Source: Dermacentor variabilis (lineage: Eukaryota > Arthropoda > Arachnida > Ixodida > Ixodidae). From it: a stretch of DNA of 64,000 bases. A program made the translations under genes and the position numbers. This document shows, piece after piece, positions 34,050 through 44,216 of this stretch (position 1 is its first letter; every line of letters begins with the position of its first letter). The stretch lies in assembly GCF_050947875.1 (NCBI RefSeq), contig NC_134569.1:18265631-18329630 (forward strand), written 5' to 3'. Under the pieces are notes generated by a model. That model ran no database searches. It was not told the origin of the DNA and worked only from the letters and a program-made list of their open reading frames with translations.

Positions 34050-34284
34050 TACTCGCTGTGTTTGCTCAGAGGCTATAGTGTTAGGGCGCTGAGCACGAAG
34101 TCGCGGGATCGAATCTCGCCCACAGCGGCTGCATTTTGATGAAGGAAAAATGCGAAAATACCAGTGTGCTTAGATGTAGGTGCATGTTAAAAAACCCCAG
34201 GTGGATGAAATTTCTGGAGTCCTCCACTACGGCGTGCCTCATAATCAGAAAGTGGTTTTGGCACGTAAAACCCCACAATTTTTT
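34050..34284 (+). repeat. full-length tRNA SINE with 14-bp TSD
   Basis: TTAACTGCCCTCAA occurs on both sides (34036-34049 and 34285-34298). The insert begins with a tRNA-like head containing the B-box-like GGGATCGAATCTCGCC. It continues with AACCCCAGGTGGATGA, CTACGGCGTGCCTCATAATC and GGTTTTGGCACGTAAAACC, ending in a T-rich tail. The family also occurs at 4127, 30140 and 55229. It is Pol III-transcribed and mobilised by a partner LINE, as SINEs generally are. Confidence 0.85.
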
Positions 34285-34725
34285 TTAACTGCCCTCAAGA
34301 GCTCAGATTGACACAGCCATGTCTGAAATAGCATTAAAGGCCTGCCAGTACAAATATTAAGTGTCTCGGTGCTTGTACTGTGACAAAAGACGGTAGTTGC
34401 ATGCGTTTATAATTAGGAACAAATCTTATGTCCCATGAAAGTGACCCCTTTGCACTCTTGATATGCCTCACCGCTATACATTGAGTATGCTTGCCCGCGT
34501 AACACTGCTCTATTGCGGCGAGGTTGAATTTCGGGAACCGGCGTTATGCAACACTTTAGACCCTTGCCATGCATTCCGGACGTCGATGCCATCTGTGAGG
34601 ATGACGAAGGCAGTCAGGGCCATCATTTAAAGCAACAAATCCTTTAAATGAAAAACATGGCACAGAACAGCAGAAAGCTTGCTAGCAAACAAAGTTTCAT
34701 ACAATAATTACTGGAGGGAACACTG

Positions 34726-35277
34726 ATGTTGAATTCCAATGGCGGAGTCGGAGCAGCCGACAGACTCCGCGAGCGAGCACTCGACTCTGGCGTAGAGCAA
34801 CGCCTCCAAATCCGCGAGTGGAACACAACCTGCGCCGCCGGAGCAAGGCGGAAGCGGAACTTCTATCTCCGAGTTACCCAAGATGCCTCACGTGTTGTCA
34901 TTTCCTTCCGCTGTTTGCTCCCAGCACCACCACCGCACCAGTCACTTGTCTCTTCAGCGCCGTTCACCTGTTGTTTCAAAAGTGCGGAATGGATATCTCG
35001 GCAAGCGTGCAGCAGCTTTTGCTTCCTCGCGAGTCGTGACCGGTGGCACCTCCCAGCAGACAAATGTGGTAAAGGAAATACGTCACGCAGAGTTCCGGTC
35101 CACTCCGCCGATTTTGGCGGAGCATCTTTTTCTGCTCCATGGAGTGACTCCCGCTCTGAATCCACTCAGACTCTCTCATTGGAACACCTTACTCCCGCCC
35201 TCACTCTGTCATTGGAACAAACTTGCTCCGAAACGAGCAGAAAAACTTTCTCCGACTCCGCCATTGGAATTCAACAT
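34726..35277. mobile_element. 552-bp MITE with perfect 28-bp TIRs
   Basis: ATGTTGAATTCCAATGGCGG and the following eight bases at 34726-34753 are repeated exactly in inverse at 35250-35277. ACACTG flanks both sides within one base and could be the target duplication. Subterminal CATTGGAA words recur near the right end. The GC-rich interior has long overlapping frames but no transposase motif. Superfamily undetermined. It sits in the block interrupting the MITE of 33952-36098. Confidence 0.75.
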
Positions 35278-35704
35278 GACACTGCCATCATTCAGCCACC
35301 ATCTGAATGGTGGAAGGTACATTAATTTGTCTGATCTTTGTACTTGTGGATTCAGTGTTGTTCTGGCTTTATTTATTACGCTTCATCTGTCTTCACAGTC
35401 CTAAATTTCAAGCGATCTATACTCTTCTAAGTGCAGAATACTCCGTGAACATGCACAATCGCTACTAAGTGCAGCGGCTCAATCTGTCAAGGTGGCCCAC
35501 TATTGAAACGCTCCAAGCCTATCGAAATTCATAAGGCCGTTCTATGTCGCTTGTCAATGCATGCATCCATGACATAATGGTTTCAACATTGGGCTTCTCT
35601 GCTAGAGATGCTGTGTTCCAATCCTGCCGTCGGACAATTTTATGTTTGATTAATTATTTATAACATAGTACTTCATTGGAAATGACGAATGTAAAGTTGT
35701 GGAG

Positions 35705-35835
35705 CCATTTGAAGCCAGAAGGACGAAGTTTAGGCAAATTCATGTACTTCCCATAATTCCCATGCTGGCTGAGCTGGCCCCCATTGCAGCTCCCATAGCC
35801 ACTAGCGCCAGAATTCTGTCTAGTAATCATTGTAA
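35705..35835. repeat. segment shared with the intron next to exon 27368
   Basis: AGAAGGACGAAGTTTAGGCA, CCCATGCTGGCTGAGCTG and CACTAGCGCCAGAATTC align in order with 27172-27305 at perhaps 75 percent identity. It is a dispersed repeat of unknown class. Confidence 0.6.
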
Positions 35836-36359
35836 GAAACTACAATAGCAAATGTCAAAGCAGCTAGGCCTAAAGGCAGCACAAGATGACTACTGTGGCT
35901 GCCAGCGAAATGGCATGCAAGAGTGTTGGTTTAAGGCTGAGAGATAGTCAAAATGGCGGCAGTAGTGGCTGCAATTAATGCAGTTTTGGACCAGCAGTCA
36001 GAGCAAAAAAGTCTGAGAAATTGGACAGCAAATGGTTTCAACGTTAAAATTACAGACTTTCTCATACATTGGGTGTCGAAAAGATCAGTCATTGACTGTA
36101 CTGCAATCAATTGTTGCATGAAAAAGGCCTGCAGACCTTCATTTGGAAAATCACATATGCTGCAGGGCAAACAGGAAAAACAAAAAACGGTCAAACATGC
36201 ATTGAAGAACTACGTAAGTAGCTGCTTTACAAAACAAATTACTTTTAAATATTGCAAAAAAGAGACTAGTATCTACTGTAAAAGCTATGCAGGAGGAGAT
36301 AACAATCCAAGGTGTGGCACTATCTATAAATGCCAATAAATCGCTGATGTTTGGCACTT

Positions 36360-37126
36360 CAGTAAAGTTGACTTTCATTAATTTGACCCTAACGAAACTG
36401 ATGGAATTGATCAATTTATCCGGCACGTCGAATTAAACAAGATGCAGAATAAAATGTCAAAACACACCACTGATTCATTTGGCAGCATTTCCCCGATTTT
36501 AACATATCCCCAAATAAATGCGCACCCACTTTCTATGTGTCCAAAGTAGAAAATGAATGTAGAAATGATGTTAAAACTCCTAAACAAAGCAGAAATTTAG
36601 CATGCACATTCAATTATTAGCAAGAAATATGGGCAAGGGTCTAATATGTGTTGCACAAAGGTGGCCGTTTCCTAAGGTCAGCTTCGCCGCAGTACATCTG
36701 TGTTACTACATATGCCGTGAAGGCGATTTGCACTGCGCAGGCAATATTCGACCGAATTATTTTTTAAAAGAAAAGGCGCACGTAAGAATCGGGTAAATAC
36801 CGTAATCATACATTGCGAGCTACGGTTCTTGCTTGAAAATTTTACTACAGTAAGCTGAAAATAGCTGTTTGCAACAGCAGATGACACTTGTTCAACGCAT
36901 TGGCCCTGAGTTCCACAAAGACAGACGCTCCACTAAAGGGGTCACTATTGGGGTAACCATAAGAGTCAAGAATGCTGACTGGTCAAGTTCAAGTTACCCA
37001 GTGAAGGCAAATTTTAGGATCAAAATATCAAAAGCTGTAGCCCATAGAAATAAATGGGCACTGGCCAGGACCTTTAGCTGGGATTGAATTAATGGAAAAT
37101 TAGAATTAATCAGAGTCATATTGTCA
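36360..37126. mobile_element. non-autonomous TIR element related to the 7125 ends
   Basis: The left end (GTTGACTTTCATTAATTTGA) and the right end, whose complement carries CCATTAATTCAATCCC, are inverse to each other. Both ends recur at 7125 and about 10210-10290. The body of about 770 bp is AT-rich without a transposase. Confidence 0.5.
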
Positions 37127-38150
37127 CATGGAGTGACGTTGAAGAACACAGTAGCAATACTGTGAACGACAAAACTAACTTCTATTAGGCGAACTTGTGC
37201 CCTCAAAATCAGGCTACACTTATAACACAATGATAGCGGTGAATACGGTCGGCAATCGTAGAGAATCTGACCAGCGGGTCAAGCGCGTCGGCTTTTATAC
37301 ATCAGTCGTTGAATGTTCCAGAGTAATTGATGGGACCCGCGTGCCTTCCACAAAGTTCTACATTATTCGCGTCGCGCACACATGAGATCAGATTACACAA
37401 GGTTCAGTCAGAGACAGCGGATAGAAGCATCGATAACATTCTAGAAACTTCTGATACATGCAGGCGCGTCCTGCGCCGTGCGATAACATCTGCAAGGCGA
37501 TAAAACGTGTCGCCCGATAAAGACAAACAAGTACACGTGTCAATGTTAACAGAAATCTACTGTACTAATAAGTACAATTGGCAGCCCACTAGTTCTAAAA
37601 GCCAGAATGCTCAGCAATGTTCAGGTATATATGCACTGATTCTATATATATGCACTGAAGCAATGTGCTTTTCCTACGTTCATACGACACACCTTAATTC
37701 ATTCGCAAATGTCCAGCAACCCACAGTGGTGAAGCAGCTGGAACATTAATATGACATTTCTTAGAAAGGACTAAGCTATGGAGACAAATAATATTTATTA
37801 TAAGCCCTAATACTTAGAAAGGACAAGATTATGGAGACAAATTATATTTACTGTGAGCCCTAATACAAGCTTCAAGACTGGCCATGGAGCAACTACTTAA
37901 TCAGGGCCACAGTGTTCCAAGAGAGCTTCAAAGCGCACACATATTTAATCATTATTTTTCTCAATTTTTCCAGGTGCGACTATTTTGCCTAGAATTGCAG
38001 AAGCAAAACCAGTATAACTAAAATGTGAGCTCTTTTTCTTTCTCTCTTCACGAAGATTGTCCATGTTTCTGTGTGATGCCTGAAATGTTTATTAAACCAA
38101 AACGACACTAGAAGGCTGTTTTGCTAAGTCAAGTAAAAATGCAGCCTCTG
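37127..38150. other. no gene; one tandem duplication
   Basis: The stretch contains the 53-bp duplication at 37760-37865. No exon or element ends were recognised. Confidence 0.4.
37760..37865 (+). repeat. tandem duplication, two 53-bp units
   Basis: CTTAGAAAGGACTAAGCTAT begins at 37760, and the near-copy CTTAGAAAGGACAAGATTAT begins at 37813. Both run through GGAGACAAAT and GCCCTAATA. Few differences, so fairly recent. Confidence 0.85.
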
Positions 38151-38204
38151 ACGTTGTGGGGATGCGTGACTCTCACGCGTCCCCGGAGATCTAGTTTTCC
38201 CGCA

Positions 38205-38469
38205 TGTAGTATAGTGTCGCCCCCTGTCAGATCTCTGTCATCGTACATGTATGGTTTGTAGTTGTTTAGCTAGATGGCGCCCCCCCTTCTGTCATGTGAC
38301 AAACTTGGAGGTGTCATCTGGCGTGTGAAGCCTTTATTAGCAATAAACGGCGAGTCTTCGTCCAGTTTTCATCGGGAGCAGTTTGCTCCGTGTCTCCTTC
38401 CTGCGCCGGCGCTAGCCGCGCGTTCGCCCGGTCGGGGCCCCCCGCTTGCCTGCCGCTGCCGACACAACA
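38205..38469 (+). repeat. 5' LTR of the inner Ty3/gypsy element
   Basis: The 265-bp LTR runs from TGTAGTATAGTG to CCGACACAACA and differs from the 3' LTR at one position (C versus T in CTAGCCGCG[C/T]GTTC). It contains an AATAAA signal (AGCAATAAACGG) for RNA 3'-end formation. CCGCA precedes it and also follows the 3' LTR as 5-bp target duplication. TGGCGACGAGGATGG just inside is the likely primer-binding region; the tRNA was not assigned. Confidence 0.93.
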
Positions 38470-38706
38470 TCTTTTTGGCGACGAGGATGGGATTCCCGCA
38501 GCGGTTCCGACCGAAGCCCCGGGAAACCAGCGAGCTTCGTAAGTGAAGCGTCCTTTACGTGTCGGCACGGCCTGCAAACGCCGCCGACGCACTTGGCGTC
38601 GCGAGGCTTCCGAGCCTAGGCCTACTCGCCCCCTTGTTCTTCCGTGCCCCATTCCTGCTGCGAGCTCCGGCTTGTTTTCTGCACTGTCTCCTGCGCGCTA
38701 CCGGGC

Positions 38707-41084
38707 ATGGCGTCTTTTACGGCGAACCTTCCCGTTTTTCTTGAAGTGCCCGGCCCACCGTTAATTCCATGGTATCGCTGGAAAAAAATTTTTCAGGCCC
38801 ACCTCGAAGCGGCCGGCGGTGGCGACTGGACGGACGCGCGACGAGCGTCCGCGCTCTCGGGCGTGAGGGACAACGGAAGTACTTTGCAGACGAGGAGCAG
38901 GAAGCAGCAAGGCAGTTAACCAGCGCAGCGTCAGCTTCAAGCGAAGCAGCAAGGCAGTCGACCGGCGCAGCGTCAACGTCAAGTGATGCGGTCCCGCCAG
39001 CGTCAGAGTTCCCGAGACTCGTACAGCGGCTTGACCGGCTGTTCGCCGCGTCAACAAATATCCTGGCGGAACGGCACGAATTCACCAGCCGAAAGCAGTT
39101 CGAGGGAGAAGGATTCCTGGAATTCGTGACCGCATTGAAGGAGAAGGCGGTACAGTGCAACTTCGGCACAACCTACGACGAGCGCGTCCGAGACCAAATA
39201 ATACATGGGGTAGCGAACGTCAGCGTTCGCGAAAAGTTGCTGGCTCATGGCGAAACCCTGTCCCTGGACAAGGCAGAAGAAATTGGACGCTCGTTAGAAG
39301 CCCTGCATCGAGCGAACCGCGCGTTCGGCTCCGAAAATGTACGAAGAATCGAGGCATCTCAACTTGGCGTTCCGTCGACGGGCCAAGATGGCCGACTTCT
39401 TCCGGGGAGCCGCCAAGATGGCCGACGTAGTCCGGGAGGCCGCCAAGATGGCCGACGTAGTCCGGGAGGCCGCCAAGAGGGCCGACTTCTTCCGAGAAGC
39501 CGCCAAGAGGGCCGACAGTTCGCACATGGCTCCTCCGGGAACCGTGGTGCATGCGACCGGTGTGGCAGCACGAAACATATTGCAACGTACAAGACTTGTC
39601 CAGCAAGGAACCGGCGGTGCAACGCCTGCCACACGTTGGGCCATTTTGCATCAGTATGCCGGAAAACCCGTACTGTTCAACACGTCTCTTCCGCAGAGAC
39701 GCTGTCTTCAACTTCCGCAAGGCAGCCGTCCGCGTCTGTCTTGACGGTAAGCGCTTTTGAAACTAAAAAAGATTTGGAAGTTCCGGTCGTAGTGAACGGC
39801 GTCTCCATGCGACTGCCGGTGGATACGGGAGCGTCTGTGTCATGCATGACGGCCGAAGATTTTAGAAATAACTTTGGTCGACAGCACAGGCTGTCACAAC
39901 CAACAGTGGACTTGAGAAATTTCTCCAAGCAACGCATCAACATTCAAGGCCTGTTTCAAGCCACTGTCCAGTTTTTCCAAAGGTCATGCTCCGTCACGTT
40001 CCACGTAACGACTACAGGAACATCACTGCTGGGTTTAGACGCTATCCAACGCTTGGGCATACAGATCGACGGTACGTCGCTGACATGTCGTCTACCATCG
40101 CTTCCTTCAGTACAGAGCCCCACAGGTGTGCCTCCGGGTTTTGATCTCCTCTTCAGTGACGAGTTGAGTCTCGTCAACAACTGTGTGCACCGAATTCATC
40201 GGCAGCAAGATGCAAAACCAGTATCTTCAAAGTTGCGCAGACTACCCCTGGCTCTCCGTGACCAGGTCACAAATGAATTGCGACGTCTCGAGGACTGCGA
40301 CGACATCAAGCGTGTCGAGGCTTCTGAGTGGGTGTCTCCACTCGTCGTGGTGCGCAAGAAGGATGGAACTATGCAGCTCTGTGTAGATCTACGGGAACAG
40401 GACAGTCTTGTGCCTCACGTTCAAGAAAGGGTCTTGCAGAAACAGTGGCAGACTAAACAGTACGTAGACAAACGTAGAGGTGCTCAGGCAACTCGTATCA
40501 AGGTGGGAGACACCGTCAGAATAAGATTTAAGAGGAAACGATTTTTTAAGTACAGTAAACCTCGTAAAGTCAAGGCCCAGATAGGACCATCTACTTTTCT
40601 ACTCAGTGATGGGAAGACGTGGCATGTGTCTAAGTTAACACTAGTGATGAAGGATCCAGCAGGTAGTACATTGTGTACAAGTGATAAAGATTTTTTGTAC
40701 TCATATTCAAACTTGGATAGTCATTCCGATGACTTGTCTGTAGTGACAGCGTCTTCTCATAGTCATAAGCTTCAGTTAAGTAGTGCGTCTGACTGTATCA
40801 CTTCCGAGTCTACACAGTCAGCAGTCGTCTCTGATTCCGTGGGGGAATCGGTAGCCTCCCAGGGCTTGTTGGGACGTCGAGAGGAGCTTCCTGGGCAACC
40901 CTCTCCAGCTTTGAGCGACAACCACATTCAATTGTCCAACCAGGGGGAGGGAAATAGTGGGACGACTGGGTCTTTAAAGTCGACCGATACGCGTCGCAAC
41001 CCCCAAAGTTCTGAGGTACGCACGCGTCCTCATCGTGACAGAAAACAGCCTCCGTGGCTCGATGATTTTGTTTCTGTAGTGTAG
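38707..41084 (+). pseudogene. gypsy gag-pol, frameshifted and internally deleted
   Basis: Translation could start at ATG 38707 (MASFTANLPVFLEVPGPP), but the frame breaks near 38855. From there one frame stays open for over 700 codons to TAG at 41082-41084. In order: Gag matrix/capsid; an Arg-rich decapeptide repeat (39380-39525); two zinc knuckles (CDRC... at 39551 and CNACHTLGHFASVC at about 39618-39659); aspartic protease with VDTGAS (about 39819-39836); and the first part of RT (SEWVSPLVVVRKKDG, CVDLRE). Near 40400 it jumps in frame to the region after the integrase core (RIKVGDTVRIRF, WHVSKL). RT active site, RNase H and DDE integrase are absent, so it cannot move alone. Confidence 0.88.
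39380..39525 (+). repeat. 30-bp tandem repeat inside Gag
   Basis: About five units built on GCCAAGATGGCCGAC encode GRQDGRRSPG-like decapeptides, directly before the zinc knuckles. The added positive charge probably extends RNA binding by the nucleocapsid. The two central units are almost identical, indicating recent expansion. Confidence 0.85.
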
Positions 41085-41448
41085 AGCGTATTGCAGTCTT
41101 CGAAATGCCACGGCTAGGGGCCTCGCTGTGACATTTAGGAGACAGTCCACATGTTTCAACAACACAGGTATAAAGTACTCCTTGTTGCGGTGCAGTGAGT
41201 TTTGTGCCGTGTTCCTTGTCAGACTTTGTTTGAGTGACTGCCTGTGTTATGGTGCCCAAGACTGGTGCGCGTGTATGTGAACTTGGGCGGGGATGGATTG
41301 AATTTGTTGTGGACTTAAGTGCGTGCTTTGTGTGCGACTGGTGCGCATGTGTGAACATGGGGGGGGAACGAACTGAAATTGCCTTTGGACTTAAGTGCGC
41401 GTGTTGTGTGCGCGTTTCACTGTTTACTTTGTTTCCAGGGGGGGATGA

Positions 41449-41713
41449 TGTAGTATAGTGTCGCCCCCTGTCAGATCTCTGTCATCGTACATGTATGGTT
41501 TGTAGTTGTTTAGCTAGATGGCGCCCCCCCTTCTGTCATGTGACAAACTTGGAGGTGTCATCTGGCGTGTGAAGCCTTTATTAGCAATAAACGGCGAGTC
41601 TTCGTCCAGTTTTCATCGGGAGCAGTTTGCTCCGTGTCTCCTTCCTGCGCCGGCGCTAGCCGCGTGTTCGCCCGGTCGGGGCCCCCCGCTTGCCTGCCGC
41701 TGCCGACACAACA
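41449..41713 (+). repeat. 3' LTR of the inner Ty3/gypsy element
   Basis: 265 bp, one mismatch to the 5' LTR, followed by CCGCA (41714-41718). Near identity dates this insertion as much younger than the host LTR element. Confidence 0.93.
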
Positions 41714-41718
41714 CCGCA

Positions 41719-42190
41719 TAGCCCCTGTCTCCGTGCGGCTTCGCCGCGCCCGCGGCGGTCGGAGTGGTTGAGGCGCAGTACGAAAGATGGCGCGAGTGTT
41801 GCGCTGCGGCGGGGTTACTTGGGCGCAAGGGAGAACACGCTGGCTCTTGGGCGGCGGGCCGGCGAAGGCGGCGGAAGTCCCGCGCGTGCGCCGATCCATG
41901 CTTCTGCGAGACCGTCTCGTGGCTGCCTTCGAGCGCGCCACCGTTCGCATGACCGTACGCGCGAACGACCAGGCGTTGGGATCCAGCAAGGGGCGAACAT
42001 ATTCGCTCGTTATCCGGTCGCGGTGAGTCGCACTTCTAGATTTGTCGCGTGCCCATCGGCATGTTTTGTGGATAGCCAGACGGCTAGCAGGCATTGATCT
42101 ATGAAAGGTGCAATAAATGTCCTTGTGATTGGTTGCACTACTGTGTTGTCGTTCCTTTGTCCCAAGAACACGGGTGTGAGAGACCCCACA
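41719..42190 (+). repeat. remainder of the outer 5' LTR
   Basis: It continues the LTR begun at 38155, resuming with TAGCCCCTGTCTCCG after the duplicated CCGCA. It carries an AATAAA (GGTGCAATAAATGTCC at about 42109) and ends GAGAGACCCCACA. Frames across this GC-rich LTR are not genes. Confidence 0.88.
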
Positions 42191-43580
42191 TCTGGCTGCC
42201 CAAGGTGGACCTCTTGGGGCATCGGACGATAGTTTTAACATTTTTGCTTCGTTCGAGACCTTTGTTTGAACCGAAGCGTAGGCGTAGCGTGGATATTGAT
42301 CGCTAGCGTCGGCGGCGTGCTTTCTTGAGCGAGGCGACGGTGCCTGTAGTGTGTTTGAACATGTCAACATGCTAAGCCTTTTCGCAAGTTTTTTTTTTTT
42401 TTTTTTTAATGACATTCGTCTGTACGAGAGCCACATGGTCTGCATCCTGGGAGAGCGAGGCTTAGCGCCCGCGGAACATTCGCAAGCCTGAAGCCTGAAG
42501 CGAGTGAGTACGGAAGCCTCGTGGGTGGTCCGAATTTCTTATGTAAATAGCTTCTTCTATCTCTTTGACTCTCATGAAGTCGCGGCTAGGAGTCGGGTGG
42601 CCGCGGGCCACGGGTGCCACTACGGGCTGACCAGTATTGCGGCCTGGCACCGGGCGCTCCAACACCGTATGGGACAGTGGGCGCCGTCAACTCGGATGCT
42701 GTGTGCACCGAGCGGAGTAGAACCACCTCACAGAGCTGACGTCTCCTCACGGCTGCCTGTTTTGCGCTCATTTTGGGTGTTGTTTTTGGATGCCGGTTGT
42801 TAGGATAGCGACGCTTTAGGCCTAAGGCTTTACGAAGCTGCCTGTCGCACGTGGAGGGACACAATCTGGTGGACCGTGGCGTTGAGGTGTTGCACTTCGC
42901 TTCCCTCATTCTAGTTAGCCTCGCACGAATTGAAATTACTCGTTCGACTCAAGGAAGCGAGCTTCGTTCACATGAACTTAGCAACTTAGCCCGATCTTTT
43001 TTGAACATCGTACCACGTGGGCGATGAGCATGCAGACTTCTTCTCCCTTGCACTACTTTAGTGTTTGCCGAGTGCGTTGAGTGTACGCAGCGTGAGCGGA
43101 GTCACCCCTGGTTTGCTGTCACCTGCACATCGTCTGGGCACCTGCCCCGGACTATGATCGAGCCACCCCGGGCGATGGTGATGCTGTGGCCAGTTCAACG
43201 CAGCGACTTCGGCGGCCGCCTGTATCCAGCTCACAAACCTCAGCGGCGGAGAAAAGAGCCGGCGGTCACCGACAGCTACTGCAGCGCTCACCAGCAGGGC
43301 GCGTTGGCGCGAGCGGCGCTTGCTTGTACCGACTACTGCGTCGCCGTTTCCGGAGTCCTGGCCTGGAATCGTGCCGTCGAGTCTGCAAAGCTGCTGCTGT
43401 GACCAGCGGACGCCAGCCGTGTACCCAGGGACAATGTCGGCTCGCATGCTATGGACGGCGTGTGGACATTTCCTCAGCGCAGCCACTGTTGAATGTTCTA
43501 CCTTGTTCACGAAGCACGTGTTGATGTTAGACCGTGGGACATGTTTCGCCGGAATATGTAGTGATTTAAGGTTGGGGGGA
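42191..43580 (+). other. internal region of the outer LTR element
   Basis: 1390 bp with no Gag, protease, RT or integrase motif. Frames up to about 150 codons overlap on both strands in GC-rich sequence and show no family. A T run lies at 42392-42408. It ends in a G-rich polypurine tract at about 43570-43580. Confidence 0.7.
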
Positions 43581-44099
43581 TGTGGGGATGCGTGAATCTC
43601 ACGCGTCTCCAGAGATCTAGTTTTCCCGCATAGCCCCCGTCTCCGTGCGGCTTCGCCGCGCCCGCGGTGGTCGGAGTGGTTGAGGCGCAGTACGAGAGAT
43701 GGCGCGAGTGTTGCGCTGCGGCGGGGTTACTTGGGCGCAAGGGAGAACACGCTGGCTCTTGGGCGGCGGACCGGCGAACGCGGCGGATGTCCCGCGCATG
43801 CGCCGATCCATGCTTCTGCGAGACCGTCTCGCGTGGCTGCCTTTGAGCGCCACCGTTCGCGTGACCGTAAACGCGAACGACCAGGCGTTCGGATCCAGCA
43901 TGGGGCGAACATATTCGCTCGCTATCTGGTCGCGGTGACTCGGACTTCTAGATTTGTCGCACGCCCATCGGCATGTTTTGCGGATAGCCACTCGGCTAGC
44001 AGGCATTGATCTATGAAAGGTGCAATAAATGCCCTTGTGATTGTTTGCACTACTGTGTTGTCATTCCTTTGTCCCAAGAGCACCGAGGAGAACCCCACA
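43581..44099 (+). repeat. 3' LTR of the outer element
   Basis: 519 bp, TGTGGGGATG to ACCCCACA, collinear with the split 5' LTR, with about 6 percent divergence and two small indels. Followed by the ACGT target duplication. Confidence 0.9.
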
Positions 44100-44216
44100 A
44101 CGTAAGCCAATTGATTACCGTACCTTATCTTCCTTTTTTCTTCCTTCTATGGCATCAATATTTTAGGCGCTTACGGTTTATGGGCACTGCCATATTGGGC
44201 TAAAATGCATTTCCTT

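Larger units (their letters stand above)
33952..36098 (+). mobile_element. pogo-like MITE, CGGACTCC family, copy 2, broken by insertions
   Basis: The left end (AGTCAATGTCTGATTTTCCG) and the right end (AAGATCAGTCATTGACTG, then TA) match each other and copy 1 at 12634-13410. Internal landmarks CTTGTACTGTGAC, CAGCAGAAAGCTT and AAAGCAGCTAGGCCTA keep the same order. A SINE (34050-34284) and a block of about 1.1 kb (34695-35845) containing another MITE split it. Confidence 0.65.
38470..41448 (+). mobile_element. Ty3/gypsy internal region, collapsed
   Basis: Between the two 265-bp LTRs lie 2979 bp. A full element of this kind needs about 4.5-5 kb, so roughly the RT, RNase H and integrase core are missing. 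A GGGGGGGATGA polypurine tract precedes the 3' LTR. Position 41085-41440 after the stop is non-coding leader to that tract. Confidence 0.85.
38155..44099 (+). mobile_element. older LTR retrotransposon, non-autonomous, hosting a gypsy insert
   Basis: The 5' LTR is split: 38155-38204 and 41719-42190. The 3' LTR is 43581-44099. Both start TGTGGGGATGCGTGA and end ACCCCACA, and a 4-bp ACGT duplication flanks the whole (38151-38154 and 44100-44103). Excluding the insert, the LTRs are 522 and 519 bp, with about thirty differences by eye. The interior (42191-43580) is too short for gag-pol. A G-rich tract (GGTTGGGGGGA) precedes the 3' LTR as polypurine tract. Such elements depend on enzymes of a relative. 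Confidence 0.85.

Noticed and set aside
34726..35404. 199- and 173-codon frames with Ser/Arg-rich peptides
   Set aside because: They lie across a MITE with 28-bp TIRs and overlap in different frames. Composition only.
41558..42445. 295-codon minus-strand frame with Arg-rich sequence
   Set aside because: It runs antisense through two LTRs of different elements, so it cannot be one gene.
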